A DNA stretch of 64,000 nucleotides from the NCBI RefSeq assembly GCF_008330945.1, contig NZ_CP043489.1, positions 682,001 through 746,000 on the forward strand. The letters are read 5' to 3'. Below, piece after piece: positions 47,620 through 56,603 of this stretch. The stretch comes from Labrys sp. KNU-23. Lineage in GTDB: Bacteria > Pseudomonadota > Alphaproteobacteria > Rhizobiales > Labraceae. Below the pieces are notes generated by a model. The model was not told the origin of the DNA. It saw only the letters and a program-made list of their open reading frames with translations, and made no database searches. Position 1 is the stretch's first letter; each line of letters begins with the position of its first letter. The translations under genes were made by a program, and so were the position numbers.

Positions 47620-48537
47620 TCAGGCCACCCGCCCCACGCGCTTGATTTCCCAGTCGAGCTCGATGCCAGAACGGTCCCGCACGCGGTCACGGACGGTCTC
47701 GCCCAGCGTCTCGATGTCAGCGGAGGAGGCGGTGCCGAGATTGACCAGAAAATTGGTATGCATCGGCGAGACCTGGGCTCCACCGATGGTCAGCCCGCGG
47801 CAACCGGCCTCGTCGACCAGCTTCCAGGCGGAATGGCCGGGCGGGTTCTTGAACGTGGAACCGCCGGTGCGGGTGTTGACCGGCTGGGACGATGAACGGG
47901 TCTCGGTGATCTTCTGCATCTCCGCCAGGATCGCCTCGCGATCCCCCGGCTCACCGCGGAAAGTGGCTTGCGTGAACACGATATCGGCCGGCACGCTGCA
48001 GCGCCGATAGCTGAAGCCCATGCCGGAAGCGTCATAAACCGCGATGGCGCCATCGCGGCGGACAGCCCGCGCCGAGACGAAGACATCCTTGGTCTCGCCG
48101 CCATAGGCGCCGCCATTCATGCGCAAAGCACCGCCGACCGCGCCGGGAATGCCGCGCAGGAAGGACAGGCCCTGGATCCCCGCTTCCGCCGCCGCGCGCG
48201 CCACCTTGACGTCGGGGGCTCCTGCTCCAGCCGTGATGGTCAGGCCATCGACGGCAATGCCGCCGAAGCCCTTGCCGAGACGGATGACCACGCCCTCGAC
48301 GCCACCGTCACGCACCAGAAGATTGGAGCCGAGACCGACCACCATCCAGGGGATCTGCGCGGGCAATCCGGCCATGAACAGCGCCAGATCCTCCTCGTCC
48401 ACCGGCGTAAACAGCACCTGGGCCGGGCCACCGGTGCGGAACCAGGAGAGCGGCGCCATCGGTGCATTGGCGTCCAGCGCACCACGCAACCCAGGCATCA
48501 GCGGGCGCAGCGAGGGGATGATGTCGGGAAAGGTCAT
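47620..48537 (-). CDS. murB: UDP-N-acetylenolpyruvoylglucosamine reductase MurB
   Basis: 305 residues. FAD enzyme that reduces UDP-GlcNAc-enolpyruvate to UDP-MurNAc. Family marks are PMAPLSWFRTGGPAQVLF, VVGLGSNLLVRDGGVEGVVI (FAD loop), RGIPGAVGGALRMNGGAYG, and the catalytic region GGSTFKNPPGHSAWKLVD. The ATG at 48537 is preferred; an ATG nine bases upstream is possible. Confidence 0.96.
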   Translation of the reverse strand: MTFPDIIPSLRPLMPGLRGALDANAPMAPLSWFRTGGPAQVLFTPVDEEDLALFMAGLPAQIPWMVVGLGSNLLVRDGGVEGVVIRLGKGFGGIAVDGLTITAGAGAPDVKVARAAAEAGIQGLSFLRGIPGAVGGALRMNGGAYGGETKDVFVSARAVRRDGAIAVYDASGMGFSYRRCSVPADIVFTQATFRGEPGDREAILAEMQKITETRSSSQPVNTRTGGSTFKNPPGHSAWKLVDEAGCRGLTIGGAQVSPMHTNFLVNLGTASSADIETLGETVRDRVRDRSGIELDWEIKRVGRVA

Positions 48538-48654
48538 GGCGTCCAAAAAGATCTTGGTCTGATCAGTGGGTTGGCAAGGGCGCTTTATTGCCTACATTCG
48601 CCCAAAAGCCCAGCGATTCTGCTAGGCAGACGCCGGTTGGAGAGAGCTTGCGCC

Positions 48655-49239
48655 TTGCCCCATCCGCCTTCCTCCCCACAAGAGCGCCTGCGCGCCATCA
48701 TCCGCGCGGACGAGAACCTCGTGGCCTTTCTCGAGGCCGCGCGAACGCTGCGCCTCCCGCAATGGCGGCTGGTTGCCGGCTGCATCTACCAGACCGTATG
48801 GAACAGCCTGAGCGGGAAACCTGCAGGCACCGGCATCAAGGACTATGACCTCATCTATTTCGACGCCGATGTGAGCTGGGAGGCGGAGGACGCGGTGATC
48901 AACCGCGCCGACGCCGTCTTCGGCGGTCGCTGGCCGGTCGAGATCCGCAATCAGGCCCGGGTCCATCTATGGTTCGAGCAGCGCTTCGGCCTGCCCTATC
49001 CACGCCTCAATTCGGCCGACGAGGCCTTCGGGCATTATGCCGCCATCGTACATGCGGTCGGCATCCGGCTGGAAGATGACGATACGATCGACATCGCCGC
49101 TCCCTTCGGCCTCGACGACGTTTTCGGCATGATCATTCGCCCCAATCCGAGCCGCCACGGCGACAAGGGCCTGGCCGCAAAGGCGGCACGCGCCAAAGCG
49201 ATCTGGCCGCAATTGCGCCTGGTTGACCTGCAGCCATGA
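48655..49239 (+). CDS. Nucleotidyltransferase-fold protein (DUF925-like)
   Basis: About 194 residues. LVAGCIYQTVWNSLSGK and GIKDYDLIYFDADVSWEAED carry a DxD-type metal motif, matching the DUF925 family of the nucleotidyltransferase superfamily. The start is TTG at 48655, eight bases after GGAGAGAG; the frame is open far upstream, antisense to murB, but this is not coding. It overlaps the next gene by four bases. Biological role unknown. Oddly placed on the plus strand inside the minus-strand dcw cluster. Confidence 0.85.
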   Translation: MPHPPSSPQERLRAIIRADENLVAFLEAARTLRLPQWRLVAGCIYQTVWNSLSGKPAGTGIKDYDLIYFDADVSWEAEDAVINRADAVFGGRWPVEIRNQARVHLWFEQRFGLPYPRLNSADEAFGHYAAIVHAVGIRLEDDDTIDIAAPFGLDDVFGMIIRPNPSRHGDKGLAAKAARAKAIWPQLRLVDLQP

Positions 49240-49787
49240 CGACGAGACCGGACTACGCGCAGGCCTTGCGGGCAACGAAGCTGCTCGAGCTGCTGCGCGC
49301 CTATGATCCCCATGTCGCGGGCACGCCACCTCTCGGCGTCGACCTGCCCACCAGCGACATCGACATCCTCTGCCACGCGCCGGACACCCTCGCCTTCACC
49401 CGGACGGTCTGGGAGGCTCTTGCTGGAGCCCCGGCCTTCTCCATCCATCAATGGACCGGCGGCGGACGCCCGGTAGTCGCCGCCTTCGACGCACAAGGCT
49501 GGTGCTTCGAGATTTTCGCTTCCACCCAGCCCGTGGCCGAACAGGCCGGCTGGCGCCACTTCGTGGTGGAACGGCGCCTGCTCGCGCTGGGGGGAGAGCC
49601 TTTCCGCACCCGCGTCATGCATCATCGCGAAGCGGGCCTGAAGACCGAACCGGCCTTCGCCGCGTCGCTGGGCCTGAAGAGCGATCCCTATCAGGCGCTG
49701 CTCGACCTCGAACGGCAAGAGGACGGCCATCTGCGGGCGCTTCTCGCCGCCGTCGGATACCCACCCCCGTCGGCGCAAAGGGAGTGA
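49236..49787 (+). CDS. DUF4269 nucleotidyltransferase-like protein
   Basis: 183 residues. The acidic motif PLGVDLPTSDIDILC is that of a minimal nucleotidyltransferase, with the DxD aspartates. FEIFASTQPVAEQAGWRHFVVERRLL and AFAASLGLKSDPYQALLDLE complete the DUF4269 pattern. Function unknown. It is translationally coupled to the DUF925-like gene (ATGA), which suggests a joint function in nucleotide transfer; that is inference. Confidence 0.85.
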   Translation: MTTRPDYAQALRATKLLELLRAYDPHVAGTPPLGVDLPTSDIDILCHAPDTLAFTRTVWEALAGAPAFSIHQWTGGGRPVVAAFDAQGWCFEIFASTQPVAEQAGWRHFVVERRLLALGGEPFRTRVMHHREAGLKTEPAFAASLGLKSDPYQALLDLERQEDGHLRALLAAVGYPPPSAQRE

Positions 49788-49818
49788 ACGCCGAGGACGT
49801 TTGCGTGCCGGGTCCGCT

Positions 49819-50499
49819 TCACGCTTTGATGTGCTTCAAGGCTTCGCGCCGGCTGAGGCCACTGAGCTCGGGGTGCTCGTCGACATAGCGGGCAACCTCC
49901 GAAGGATCGATGCGTGCATGGTGCCTGAGGGCCCAGCCGATCGCCTTGCGCAGGAAGAACTCCTTGGACGCGATCGACGGCGCGATACAGGCATAGAGGA
50001 GCTCGAGATCGGTCTGCGCCTTGGCGTCAAGCTGGCAGAGGATGGCGCTCCGGCGCTTCCACATATCGGCATCGACGGACCAGGCACGCATGGCCTGCCG
50101 CATCGCCGCGCCGTCATTGCGCAGGATCGGCAGCAGGCGATGCGCAGCGATGACATCGACATAGTCCCACCAGGCACCGGTAACGATCATCTCCTCATAC
50201 ATCGGCAGGGCGTCGAAGCGCTGGAACGGCCGCACGGAGCGCAGGCCGGTCAGCTCGATGGCGGCGTAACGCTCCTCGCGGAAACGGGCGCCACGCCAGA
50301 TGGCGAGAACCTCCGCCTGCCAATGGCCGGCGCCCTCGAAGCGGAGATCGGCGAATACAGCCTTGCAGATCTGCCTGAGCGGCACGGCGGAGACGCCCAG
50401 ATAGGGCATCGCCGATTTCATATAGGCCTGCATGCCTGGTGCACGGGAGGAATCGGCAGCAGCCGCCAGACGTGCGTGAATCGTCTCGGCGAGGCTCAT
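49819..50499 (-). CDS. DNA alkylation repair (AlkD-like HEAT repeat) protein
   Basis: 226 residues, all-helical. YMKSAMPYLGVSAVPLRQICKAVF and ATWRGARFREERYAAIELTG-type helices, then WWDYVDVIAAHRLL and KEFFLRKAIGWALRHHARIDP, fit the HEAT-like AlkC/AlkD DNA glycosylase family, which removes positively charged alkylated bases. Activity on DNA is not shown by sequence alone. The ATG at 50499 follows AAGGGGACGG. It lies between murC and the nucleotidyltransferase pair and is convergent with the latter. Confidence 0.85.
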   Translation of the reverse strand: MSLAETIHARLAAAADSSRAPGMQAYMKSAMPYLGVSAVPLRQICKAVFADLRFEGAGHWQAEVLAIWRGARFREERYAAIELTGLRSVRPFQRFDALPMYEEMIVTGAWWDYVDVIAAHRLLPILRNDGAAMRQAMRAWSVDADMWKRRSAILCQLDAKAQTDLELLYACIAPSIASKEFFLRKAIGWALRHHARIDPSEVARYVDEHPELSGLSRREALKHIKA

Positions 50500-50548
50500 G
50501 CCCGTCCCCTTAAGCAGAATATCCCGACAAGGCGCGAAACGCTTTGGC

Positions 50549-51952
50549 TTATCCCAGCGCCGCCAGTTCTCCCGGCAAAGCATAGGCCCATTGCGTGATG
50601 TTGCCGGCACCAAGGCACACGACGTAGTCACCGGGCTTGGCCACCGAAGCGACCAGACCGGCGAGCGAGCCGGGGCGATCGAGCCCGACGACATGGCGGT
50701 GTCCGCGAGCCCGGATGCCGGCAACGAGGCCGTCCTTGTCGGCCCCTGGAATCGGAGCTTCGCCGGCCGCATAGACATCGGCGACCACGACCATGTCGGC
50801 ATCGTTGAAGCAGGCCGAGAATTCGTTGAACAGGCTCGCCAGACGGCTGTAGCGATGCGGTTGCACCACCGCAATCACCTGGCCGGTGGTCGAGGCTCGC
50901 GCCGCCTTGAGCACGGCCGAGATTTCCACGGGGTGGTGGCCGTAATCGTCGAACACCGTTACGCCGTTCCACTCCCCGGTGCGGGTGAAACGCCGCTTCA
51001 CGCCGCCGAAGCCTTCGAGGCCCTTGCGGATCGCCTCGGCATCCATGCCGAGATTATGGGCGACGGCGATGGCAGCCGTGGCATTGAGGGCATTGTGGCC
51101 GCCCGGCATGGGCAGGCCGAGGTCGGGAAGCTCCACCACCGCGCCGGTCTTGCGGTCGCGGATGACGACCCGAAAGCGCGAACGCCCGCCCGAGAGGTCG
51201 AGATCCAGAAGGCGCACGTCGGCCTGCGGGTTCTCGCCATAGGTGACGACGCGGCGATCCTCGATGGTACCGACCAGTTCCTGCACCACGGGATGGTCGA
51301 GGCACATCACGGCAAAGCCGTAGAAGGGGATGTTCTCGACGAAGGCCCGGAACGCATCCTTGATGGCATCGAAAGTCTTGAAATGATCGAGATGCTCGGG
51401 ATCGATATTGGTGACGATGGCGACGTCGGTCGGCAGCTTGAGGAAGGTGCCGTCGCTTTCGTCGGCCTCCACCACCATCCAGTCGCTCGAGCCCAGCCGC
51501 GCATTGGTGCCGTAGGCGTTGATGATGCCGCCATTGATCACGGTGGGATCGAAACCGCCGGCATCGAGGAGCGTGGCCACCAGCGAGGTCGTGGTGGTCT
51601 TGCCATGCGTGCCGGCAACCGAGACGCAGGTCTTCAGCCGCATCAGTTCGGCCAGCATCTCGGCGCGCCGCACCACCGGCAGGCGCTTCTCGCGGGCAGC
51701 GGCGAGTTCTGGATTGTCGCGCTTGATCGCGGTGGAGACCACAACCACCTCGGCCTCGCCGATATTCTCGGCGGCGTGACCGATGAAGGTCTTCACGCCC
51801 TTATCCTTCAGGCGCTTGACGTTGTAATTGTCGGCCGCGTCCGAGCCCTGCACCGTGTAGCCCAGATTGACCAGCACTTCGGCGATGCCGGACATGCCGA
51901 TGCCGCCAATGCCGACAAAGTGGATAGGGCCAATTTCACGGGGCAGCTTCAT
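50549..51952 (-). CDS. murC: UDP-N-acetylmuramate--L-alanine ligase MurC
   Basis: 467 residues. Adds L-Ala to UDP-MurNAc. The N-terminal [12 protein letters not shown] binds UDP, the ATP loop GTHGKTT is at 114-120, [14 protein letters not shown] is the Mur ligase centre and [10 protein letters not shown] is a MurC signature. Confidence 0.97.
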   Translation of the reverse strand: MKLPREIGPIHFVGIGGIGMSGIAEVLVNLGYTVQGSDAADNYNVKRLKDKGVKTFIGHAAENIGEAEVVVVSTAIKRDNPELAAAREKRLPVVRRAEMLAELMRLKTCVSVAGTHGKTTTTSLVATLLDAGGFDPTVINGGIINAYGTNARLGSSDWMVVEADESDGTFLKLPTDVAIVTNIDPEHLDHFKTFDAIKDAFRAFVENIPFYGFAVMCLDHPVVQELVGTIEDRRVVTYGENPQADVRLLDLDLSGGRSRFRVVIRDRKTGAVVELPDLGLPMPGGHNALNATAAIAVAHNLGMDAEAIRKGLEGFGGVKRRFTRTGEWNGVTVFDDYGHHPVEISAVLKAARASTTGQVIAVVQPHRYSRLASLFNEFSACFNDADMVVVADVYAAGEAPIPGADKDGLVAGIRARGHRHVVGLDRPGSLAGLVASVAKPGDYVVCLGAGNITQWAYALPGELAALG

Positions 51953-52016
51953 GAGATCTCTCGAAAAGGTGGGATTTCGGTTCGTATAGGGGTGACGGGG
52001 CCGGGAGGCAAATTTC

Positions 52017-52086
52017 GGGGGCGGGTCTTCGGATCCGCCTCTTCTTGCAACCGCGATGTTTCAAGCGCGTCCGAAGACCCGCCCCC
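52017..52086. repeat. Perfect 17-base inverted repeat between murG and murC
   Basis: GGGGGCGGGTCTTCGGA (52017-52033) and TCCGAAGACCCGCCCCC (52070-52086) are exact reverse complements around 36 bases. It begins 3 bases after the murG stop and lies in the 137-base gap to murC. No T run follows, so it would shape mRNA stability or cause partial termination rather than act as a simple terminator. Confidence 0.85.
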
Positions 52087-52089
52087 CGA

Positions 52090-53181
52090 TCACATCGCCG
52101 CCAACTTCACCACCCAGTCGGCGAGGCGATCGGCTGCGTCGGGAATACCGGCGTTCCGGGCATTGACGGCCATCGCCTGCAGCCCGACCGGATCGGCAAG
52201 GAGCGCCGTGAGATCGGCGGCCAGGGTCTCGGCGGTGAAGTCCGGCTGCATCACCATCCGGGCACCGTTGACATTGGCAAGCGTACGCGCATTGGCTGCC
52301 TGGTCCTGGTCGAGGGCTCCCGGCAGCGGCACGAGGATCGAAGGGCGGCCGATGACCGAAAGTTCGGCGACGGTCGAGGCCCCGGAGCGGCTGATCACGA
52401 GATGAGCTCCCGCGATGCGGGCGGGCATGTCACGGAAAAAGTCGCTGACCTCGGCGGTGACACCCAGGCCGGCATAGGTCTCGCGCACGGCAGCAAGATC
52501 TTCCTGGCGCGCCTGCTGCACGATCCTGAGCCGTCGGCGCAATTGTTCGTCCAGCCGCGCGATCGTGGATGGCACGATCGATGACATCACCGCTGCGCCC
52601 TGGCTGCCGCCGAAGACGAGCAGATTGATCGGCCCGTCCAGATCGGGATAGGGAACCTTGGCCGCTTCCATCACAGCCGGACGGACCGGATTGCCGGTAT
52701 GGACCAACTTCGATTTCGGCACATCGTCCATCATCGCCACATCGGCAAAGCCGGTGGCGATGCGCGTCATCTTCGGCGCCAGCATGCGGTTGGCCCGGCC
52801 CATCACCGCATTGGCTTCATGAATCATGGTGGGGATCCTGCGCCAGGCCGCGGCCGTCAGCGGCGGCAGGGTCGGATAGCCGCCAAAGCCGCAGACGACG
52901 GCCGGGCGGAGCCGGCCCAGCATGCGCCAGGCTGCCAGCGTGCCGGTGCCGAGTTGCCAGAGCGTATTGGCCATGGCGAGCGGGGAGCGCGAACGCACGG
53001 TCTCGGACGGGATGACATGGATATCCTCCCAGGCAAAGGTGCCGGTATAGCGCTCCACCCGTTCGTCGGTGGCAAGATGCGGACGGAAGCCGAGTGGTAC
53101 GAGCGCTCCCGCCAGCGCTTCGGCCGGGAACAGGTGGCCGCCGGTACCGCCGGCGCAGAGCAGGACGATCTTGCCGCTCAC
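52090..53181 (-). CDS. murG: UDP-GlcNAc:lipid I transferase MurG
   Basis: 363 residues. Converts lipid I to lipid II at the inner membrane face. The glycine loop AGGTGGHLFPA is at 10-20; a second loop, LVFGGSQGAAVMS, and the UDP-binding SRSGASTVAELSVIGRPSILVPLP follow. The GTG start at 53181 overlaps the ftsW stop (GTGA); the frame remains open far upstream in ftsW DNA but is not coding there. Confidence 0.96.
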   Translation of the reverse strand: MSGKIVLLCAGGTGGHLFPAEALAGALVPLGFRPHLATDERVERYTGTFAWEDIHVIPSETVRSRSPLAMANTLWQLGTGTLAAWRMLGRLRPAVVCGFGGYPTLPPLTAAAWRRIPTMIHEANAVMGRANRMLAPKMTRIATGFADVAMMDDVPKSKLVHTGNPVRPAVMEAAKVPYPDLDGPINLLVFGGSQGAAVMSSIVPSTIARLDEQLRRRLRIVQQARQEDLAAVRETYAGLGVTAEVSDFFRDMPARIAGAHLVISRSGASTVAELSVIGRPSILVPLPGALDQDQAANARTLANVNGARMVMQPDFTAETLAADLTALLADPVGLQAMAVNARNAGIPDAADRLADWVVKLAAM

Positions 53182-54347
53182 GACGACAATCCGATCCCGG
53201 CTGCGGCCTGGGCCCTGCGGTCGCGGAAGCTGAAGGCGCTTTCGAGCATGTCGGTGCGTGGACGACGGCGGGTGAGCGCCAGCACCATGCCCATGCCGTA
53301 GGCCACTGAGATCAGGGAGGAGCCGCCATAGGAGATGAAGGGCAGCGTCATGCCCTTGGCGGGCATCATGTGAAGATTGACCATCAAATTGATCGAGGAC
53401 TGCATTCCGAACAGAAGGGTGAGGCCGGCCGTGGCGAAGCGGCAGAAGGGATCTTCGACCTTGTAGGCATGCCAGAAGCCGCGCAGGACGATGAGGGCGA
53501 ACATTGCCACCACCGCCATGACGAAAAGAAGGCCGAACTCCTCGCCGGTCACCGCCATGATGAAATCGGTGTGGGAATCCGGCAGGATCAGCTTGTAGGT
53601 GCCCTCTCCCGGCCCCTTGCCGAGCCAGCCGCCGCTGAGGAACGCATCGCGCGCCACATCGACCTGGAAGGTGTCGGTACCCTCGGGCTTGAGGAAGCGG
53701 TCGATACGCGAGGTCACGTGCGGGATGAACTGATAGGCCGCCACGATGCCGACGACGCCGACACCGCCGAGCCCCACCATCCAGAACCAGTGCAGCCCGG
53801 CCATGAAGAACAGCGCGCCCCAGACGATGGAGATCAGCATGGTCTGGCCGAAATCGGGCTGCAGGATGAGCAATCCCGCCGAGCAGGCCAGCAACAGCAT
53901 GGCGAGGATGTTGGCGGGAACATCCGGCCGCTTGACGTTTTCGGAAAACAGCCAGGCCGCCAGCACGACGAAGGCCGGCTTGAGGAATTCGGAGGGCTGG
54001 ATGCCCGCGATCCAGCGCCTGGAGCCCTTCACCTCGGCACCGAACAGCAGCGTCGCTACCACCAAGGCGGTGGCGAACAGGAACATCACCAGTGCCAGCC
54101 TGCGGATCGACTGCGGCGAGAGGAACGACACCCCGATCATCACCATCAGCGCCACCGGGATCATCATCGCCTGGCGGTTGACGAAATGGAACATGTCGGA
54201 GATGCCGATGCGCTCGGCGACGGCGGGGCTCGCCGCCAGCAGGAGCACGATACCGGTCAGCATCAGAGCAAGGATCGTCATCAGCATCAGCCGATCGACG
54301 GTCCACCACCAGGCATTGAAGGCTGAACGTTCGGTACGCGAGGCCAT
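53178..54347 (-). CDS. ftsW: SEDS peptidoglycan polymerase FtsW
   Basis: 389 residues, about ten membrane helices. Septal glycan polymerase that works with FtsI. Signatures: VKGSRRWIAGIQPSEFLKPAFV and PFISYGGSSLISVAYGMG; the loop SGGWLGKGPGEGTYK and PDSHTDFIMAVTGEEFG mark the SEDS active region. The upstream neighbour is a TetR gene rather than murD, so transcription must restart in the 181-base gap (54348-54528) or read through 3 kb of mixed-strand genes. Confidence 0.96.
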   Translation of the reverse strand: MASRTERSAFNAWWWTVDRLMLMTILALMLTGIVLLLAASPAVAERIGISDMFHFVNRQAMMIPVALMVMIGVSFLSPQSIRRLALVMFLFATALVVATLLFGAEVKGSRRWIAGIQPSEFLKPAFVVLAAWLFSENVKRPDVPANILAMLLLACSAGLLILQPDFGQTMLISIVWGALFFMAGLHWFWMVGLGGVGVVGIVAAYQFIPHVTSRIDRFLKPEGTDTFQVDVARDAFLSGGWLGKGPGEGTYKLILPDSHTDFIMAVTGEEFGLLFVMAVVAMFALIVLRGFWHAYKVEDPFCRFATAGLTLLFGMQSSINLMVNLHMMPAKGMTLPFISYGGSSLISVAYGMGMVLALTRRRPRTDMLESAFSFRDRRAQAAAGIGLSS

Positions 54348-54528
54348 GAACAGGGAGTCCGTCAGCTGAGGCAGGATTGCCCTAGCAGTGCTCCCGACAG
54401 GGTTTAGGAAGGGTTAAATGCGAAGGCTTAGCCGCGTTTTTGGCCGCAATGCCCTCGGAACCGCAGATTGAACGGGCTTGCCTGCTGCTCGCGGCAATCG
54501 GCACCGGCGCCTCCGCCGTGGGCCTTGG

Positions 54529-55146
54529 CTATTGTCGCGTCTGGCCTCCGGGCTGCCTGCCGCCTAGCCCCGCCACCACATCCTCGACGATCTCCTGCAA
54601 CTCGGCCCGGCCGATGCCGTCCCGCGCCTGGATCGAAATCCCCTGCATCACGGCGGCCAGATGTCTCGCCAGGCCCGGGATCGTCCCGGCGTCGGCAAAG
54701 GGCCGGAGCGCCTCGGCGATCCTCGCGCGGATGGCGTCGCGCCGCGTAGCGAGATCGCGGGCAAGCGTGGCATGGTCGGGATGGCAGGCGATCATCCCGC
54801 TGGAGATCATGCAGCCAGGCTCGCGATCGGGATGGGTAACGGCGCCAACCGCCGCTTCCAGCAGCAGGCGCACCGCCTGTGGCAGATCGCCCGCCTCCGC
54901 GACGGCGGCGAAATCGAGCAAGCCGATGCTGCCCTCATAGCGTGCGAGCGCTTCCTGATAGAGCCCGGTCTTGCTGCCGAAGGCGGCGTAGAGGCTGGGC
55001 GGTGCGATCCCGATCGCCTTGGTGAGGTCGCCGATCGACACCCCCTCATAGCCGTGGCGCCAGAACAGCCGCATGGCCGTCTCGACCGCCTGCTCCCGAT
55101 CAAAGCTCCAGGGCCGCCCGCCACGCGATTTCGAACCATGTTCCAT
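54529..55146 (-). CDS. TetR-family regulator
   Basis: About 205 residues. The N-terminal helix-turn-helix is SIGDLTKAIGIAPPSLYAAFGSKTGLYQEAL. The C-terminal ligand domain is of the TetR_C type found in repressors next to oxidoreductases and hydrolases (EPGCMISSGMIACHP). It diverges from the alpha/beta hydrolase gene, with a 78-base shared control region that holds repeated sequence (see 55156), so it probably represses that gene and itself. Confidence 0.9.
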   Translation of the reverse strand: MEHGSKSRGGRPWSFDREQAVETAMRLFWRHGYEGVSIGDLTKAIGIAPPSLYAAFGSKTGLYQEALARYEGSIGLLDFAAVAEAGDLPQAVRLLLEAAVGAVTHPDREPGCMISSGMIACHPDHATLARDLATRRDAIRARIAEALRPFADAGTIPGLARHLAAVMQGISIQARDGIGRAELQEIVEDVVAGLGGRQPGGQTRQ

Positions 55147-55155
55147 ATCGAGCAC

Positions 55156-55213
55156 TAAACAACATCTTGACAGGCATCGTCAAGCGAGTTGAATAGCGAT
55201 CGATAAACAACAT
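55156..55213. promoter_or_regulatory. Candidate TetR operator region
   Basis: TAAACAACAT occurs exactly at 55156-55165 and again at 55204-55213. Between them lies an inverted repeat, CTTGAC (55166-55171) and GTCAAG (55179-55184). All fall in the tetR-hydrolase divergent spacer. Confidence 0.6.
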
Positions 55214-55224
55214 GGAAGAAAGCA

Positions 55225-56196
55225 ATGGATCCTTCGAAGCGCCTTTTCCTGGGTGCCGCCGCCGCCCTCACCGCTCTCGCGATCGAATCGGGACTGACAG
55301 GTGCCGCATCGGGCGCGACTGGCAACAAACAACCCAATGCCACCGTAGACCCCGGCCGATCACGCTCCGGGCGTGAGAGCTTCCTCGTCCCTTCGGCCGA
55401 TGGCACGTTGCTGGCCAGCGAGGCGCAGGGCGATCCGGCAGCGCCCGAGATCCTGTTCATCCACGGCCTGCGCCAAAGCCGGCTGAGCTGGGACAAGCAG
55501 TTTGCCGACCCGGCGCTGGCGGGCTTCCGGCTGGTGCGCTTCGACCTGCGCGGCCATGGCGATTCCGGCAAGCCTGCCTCACCCGACGCCTATTCCGATG
55601 CCGACCGCTGGGCGGACGACGTGGCCGCGGTGATCGAGGCTGCGAAGCTGCGCCGCCCCATCCTGGTGGGCTGGTCGCTTGGGGGGCATGTCGCCGGCGC
55701 CTATCTGCGCAAATATGGCGGCTCCCGGATCGCCGGGATCAATCTGGTCGATGCGGTCACCAAGCTGTCACCGGATCTCCTGACCCCGCTTGCGGTCAGC
55801 TTTGCCAAGACGGCGATTTCGCATGATCTCGGCGAGCGCACCGCTGCGACGGCGGACTTTCTCGCCGCCTGTTTTCACAAACCGCTCGCCGGTATCGAAC
55901 TCCAGCGCATGCTGGTGGTCAACGGCATGACCGAACGCGCCGTGAACGAGGGCTTCGTCAAGACGGCTACCCCCGATCTCGAGCCGGTGTTCCAGGCCTA
56001 TCCCGGCCCGGTCCTGCTGACGCATGGCGTCCACGACCGGCTGGTGCGCCTGGCCATGTCCGAACGCATCAAGGCCCTTCATCCCGGTAGCCGGCTCTCG
56101 GTCTACGCCGATAGCGGCCACAGCCCCTTCTATGAGGAGCCGGCACGGTTCGGACGGGAGCTCGCGGCTTTCGTGACGGCATCCACAAGAGGCTGA
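55225..56196 (+). CDS. Exported alpha/beta hydrolase
   Basis: 323 residues. The N-terminus DPSKRLFLGAAAALTALAI resembles a Tat or Sec signal. The catalytic triad is Ser151 in GWSLGG, Asp271 in HGVHDRL and His299 in DSGHSPF. The oxyanion region is IHGLRQSRLSW and the cap-like segment is at 175-245. Substrate unknown; haloperoxidase, esterase or lactonase activity would fit. Divergent from a TetR gene that likely controls it. Confidence 0.88.
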   Translation: MDPSKRLFLGAAAALTALAIESGLTGAASGATGNKQPNATVDPGRSRSGRESFLVPSADGTLLASEAQGDPAAPEILFIHGLRQSRLSWDKQFADPALAGFRLVRFDLRGHGDSGKPASPDAYSDADRWADDVAAVIEAAKLRRPILVGWSLGGHVAGAYLRKYGGSRIAGINLVDAVTKLSPDLLTPLAVSFAKTAISHDLGERTAATADFLAACFHKPLAGIELQRMLVVNGMTERAVNEGFVKTATPDLEPVFQAYPGPVLLTHGVHDRLVRLAMSERIKALHPGSRLSVYADSGHSPFYEEPARFGRELAAFVTASTRG

Positions 56197-56304
56197 TGCC
56201 GCGTGGAGCCGGGCGATCTGGCAAACCGATCCGGCCCGGCCCCCGCATAGAGCAAAACGTTATGGTCCGCAGCGAGACCGTCGTCCCGCAGCGGAAAGAC
56301 ATCG

Positions 56305-56490
56305 TCAACCGTCTGATTTCAGCTTCCCGGCAACCGCCCAGGCATCCTTCGGAACCTCCGTGATGATGATTTCGACGGATTCCGGCGGACAAACCAGGGT
56401 TTCGACGACGGCTTTCGTCGCCGCCCGCACGAAATCGCGCTTTTGTTCGGGGGTACGTCCGGGATGCATTTCCAGTCGCAGGACAGGCAT
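56305..56490 (-). CDS. 4-oxalocrotonate tautomerase-like protein
   Basis: 61 residues, the usual length for a 4-OT monomer. Pro2 directly after the initiator Met (MPVLRLEM) is the catalytic base of the family. Conserved PPESVEIIITEVPKDAWAVAGK covers the second half. It sits between the hydrolase (convergent) and a divergent LysR gene; tautomerase, hydrolase and regulators together suggest a small degradation module. Confidence 0.85.
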   Translation of the reverse strand: MPVLRLEMHPGRTPEQKRDFVRAATKAVVETLVCPPESVEIIITEVPKDAWAVAGKLKSDG

Positions 56491-56603
56491 GGTCACTTCC
56501 TCATGAAAAGGTCCGATAGCGGGCCTCCTGCAATGTTTTCCAAACCGGATTGCTGATAAATAGCCATATAGGCCTTTCATTCAGAACCATATGGATTGCA
56601 ATC

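Noticed and set aside
47968..48654. Long upstream extension of the DUF925-like gene
   Set aside because: It runs antisense through murB; a ribosome site and TTG at 48655 mark the true start at the family's usual length.
53182..54309. Possible ftsW-murG fusion in one long frame
   Set aside because: The open frame upstream of murG is out of frame with ftsW, which is intact; a GTGA overlap marks separate genes.
56240..56256. Possible seventh family A repeat (GAGCAAAACGTTATGG)
   Set aside because: Only about ten bases match; too short to distinguish from chance.
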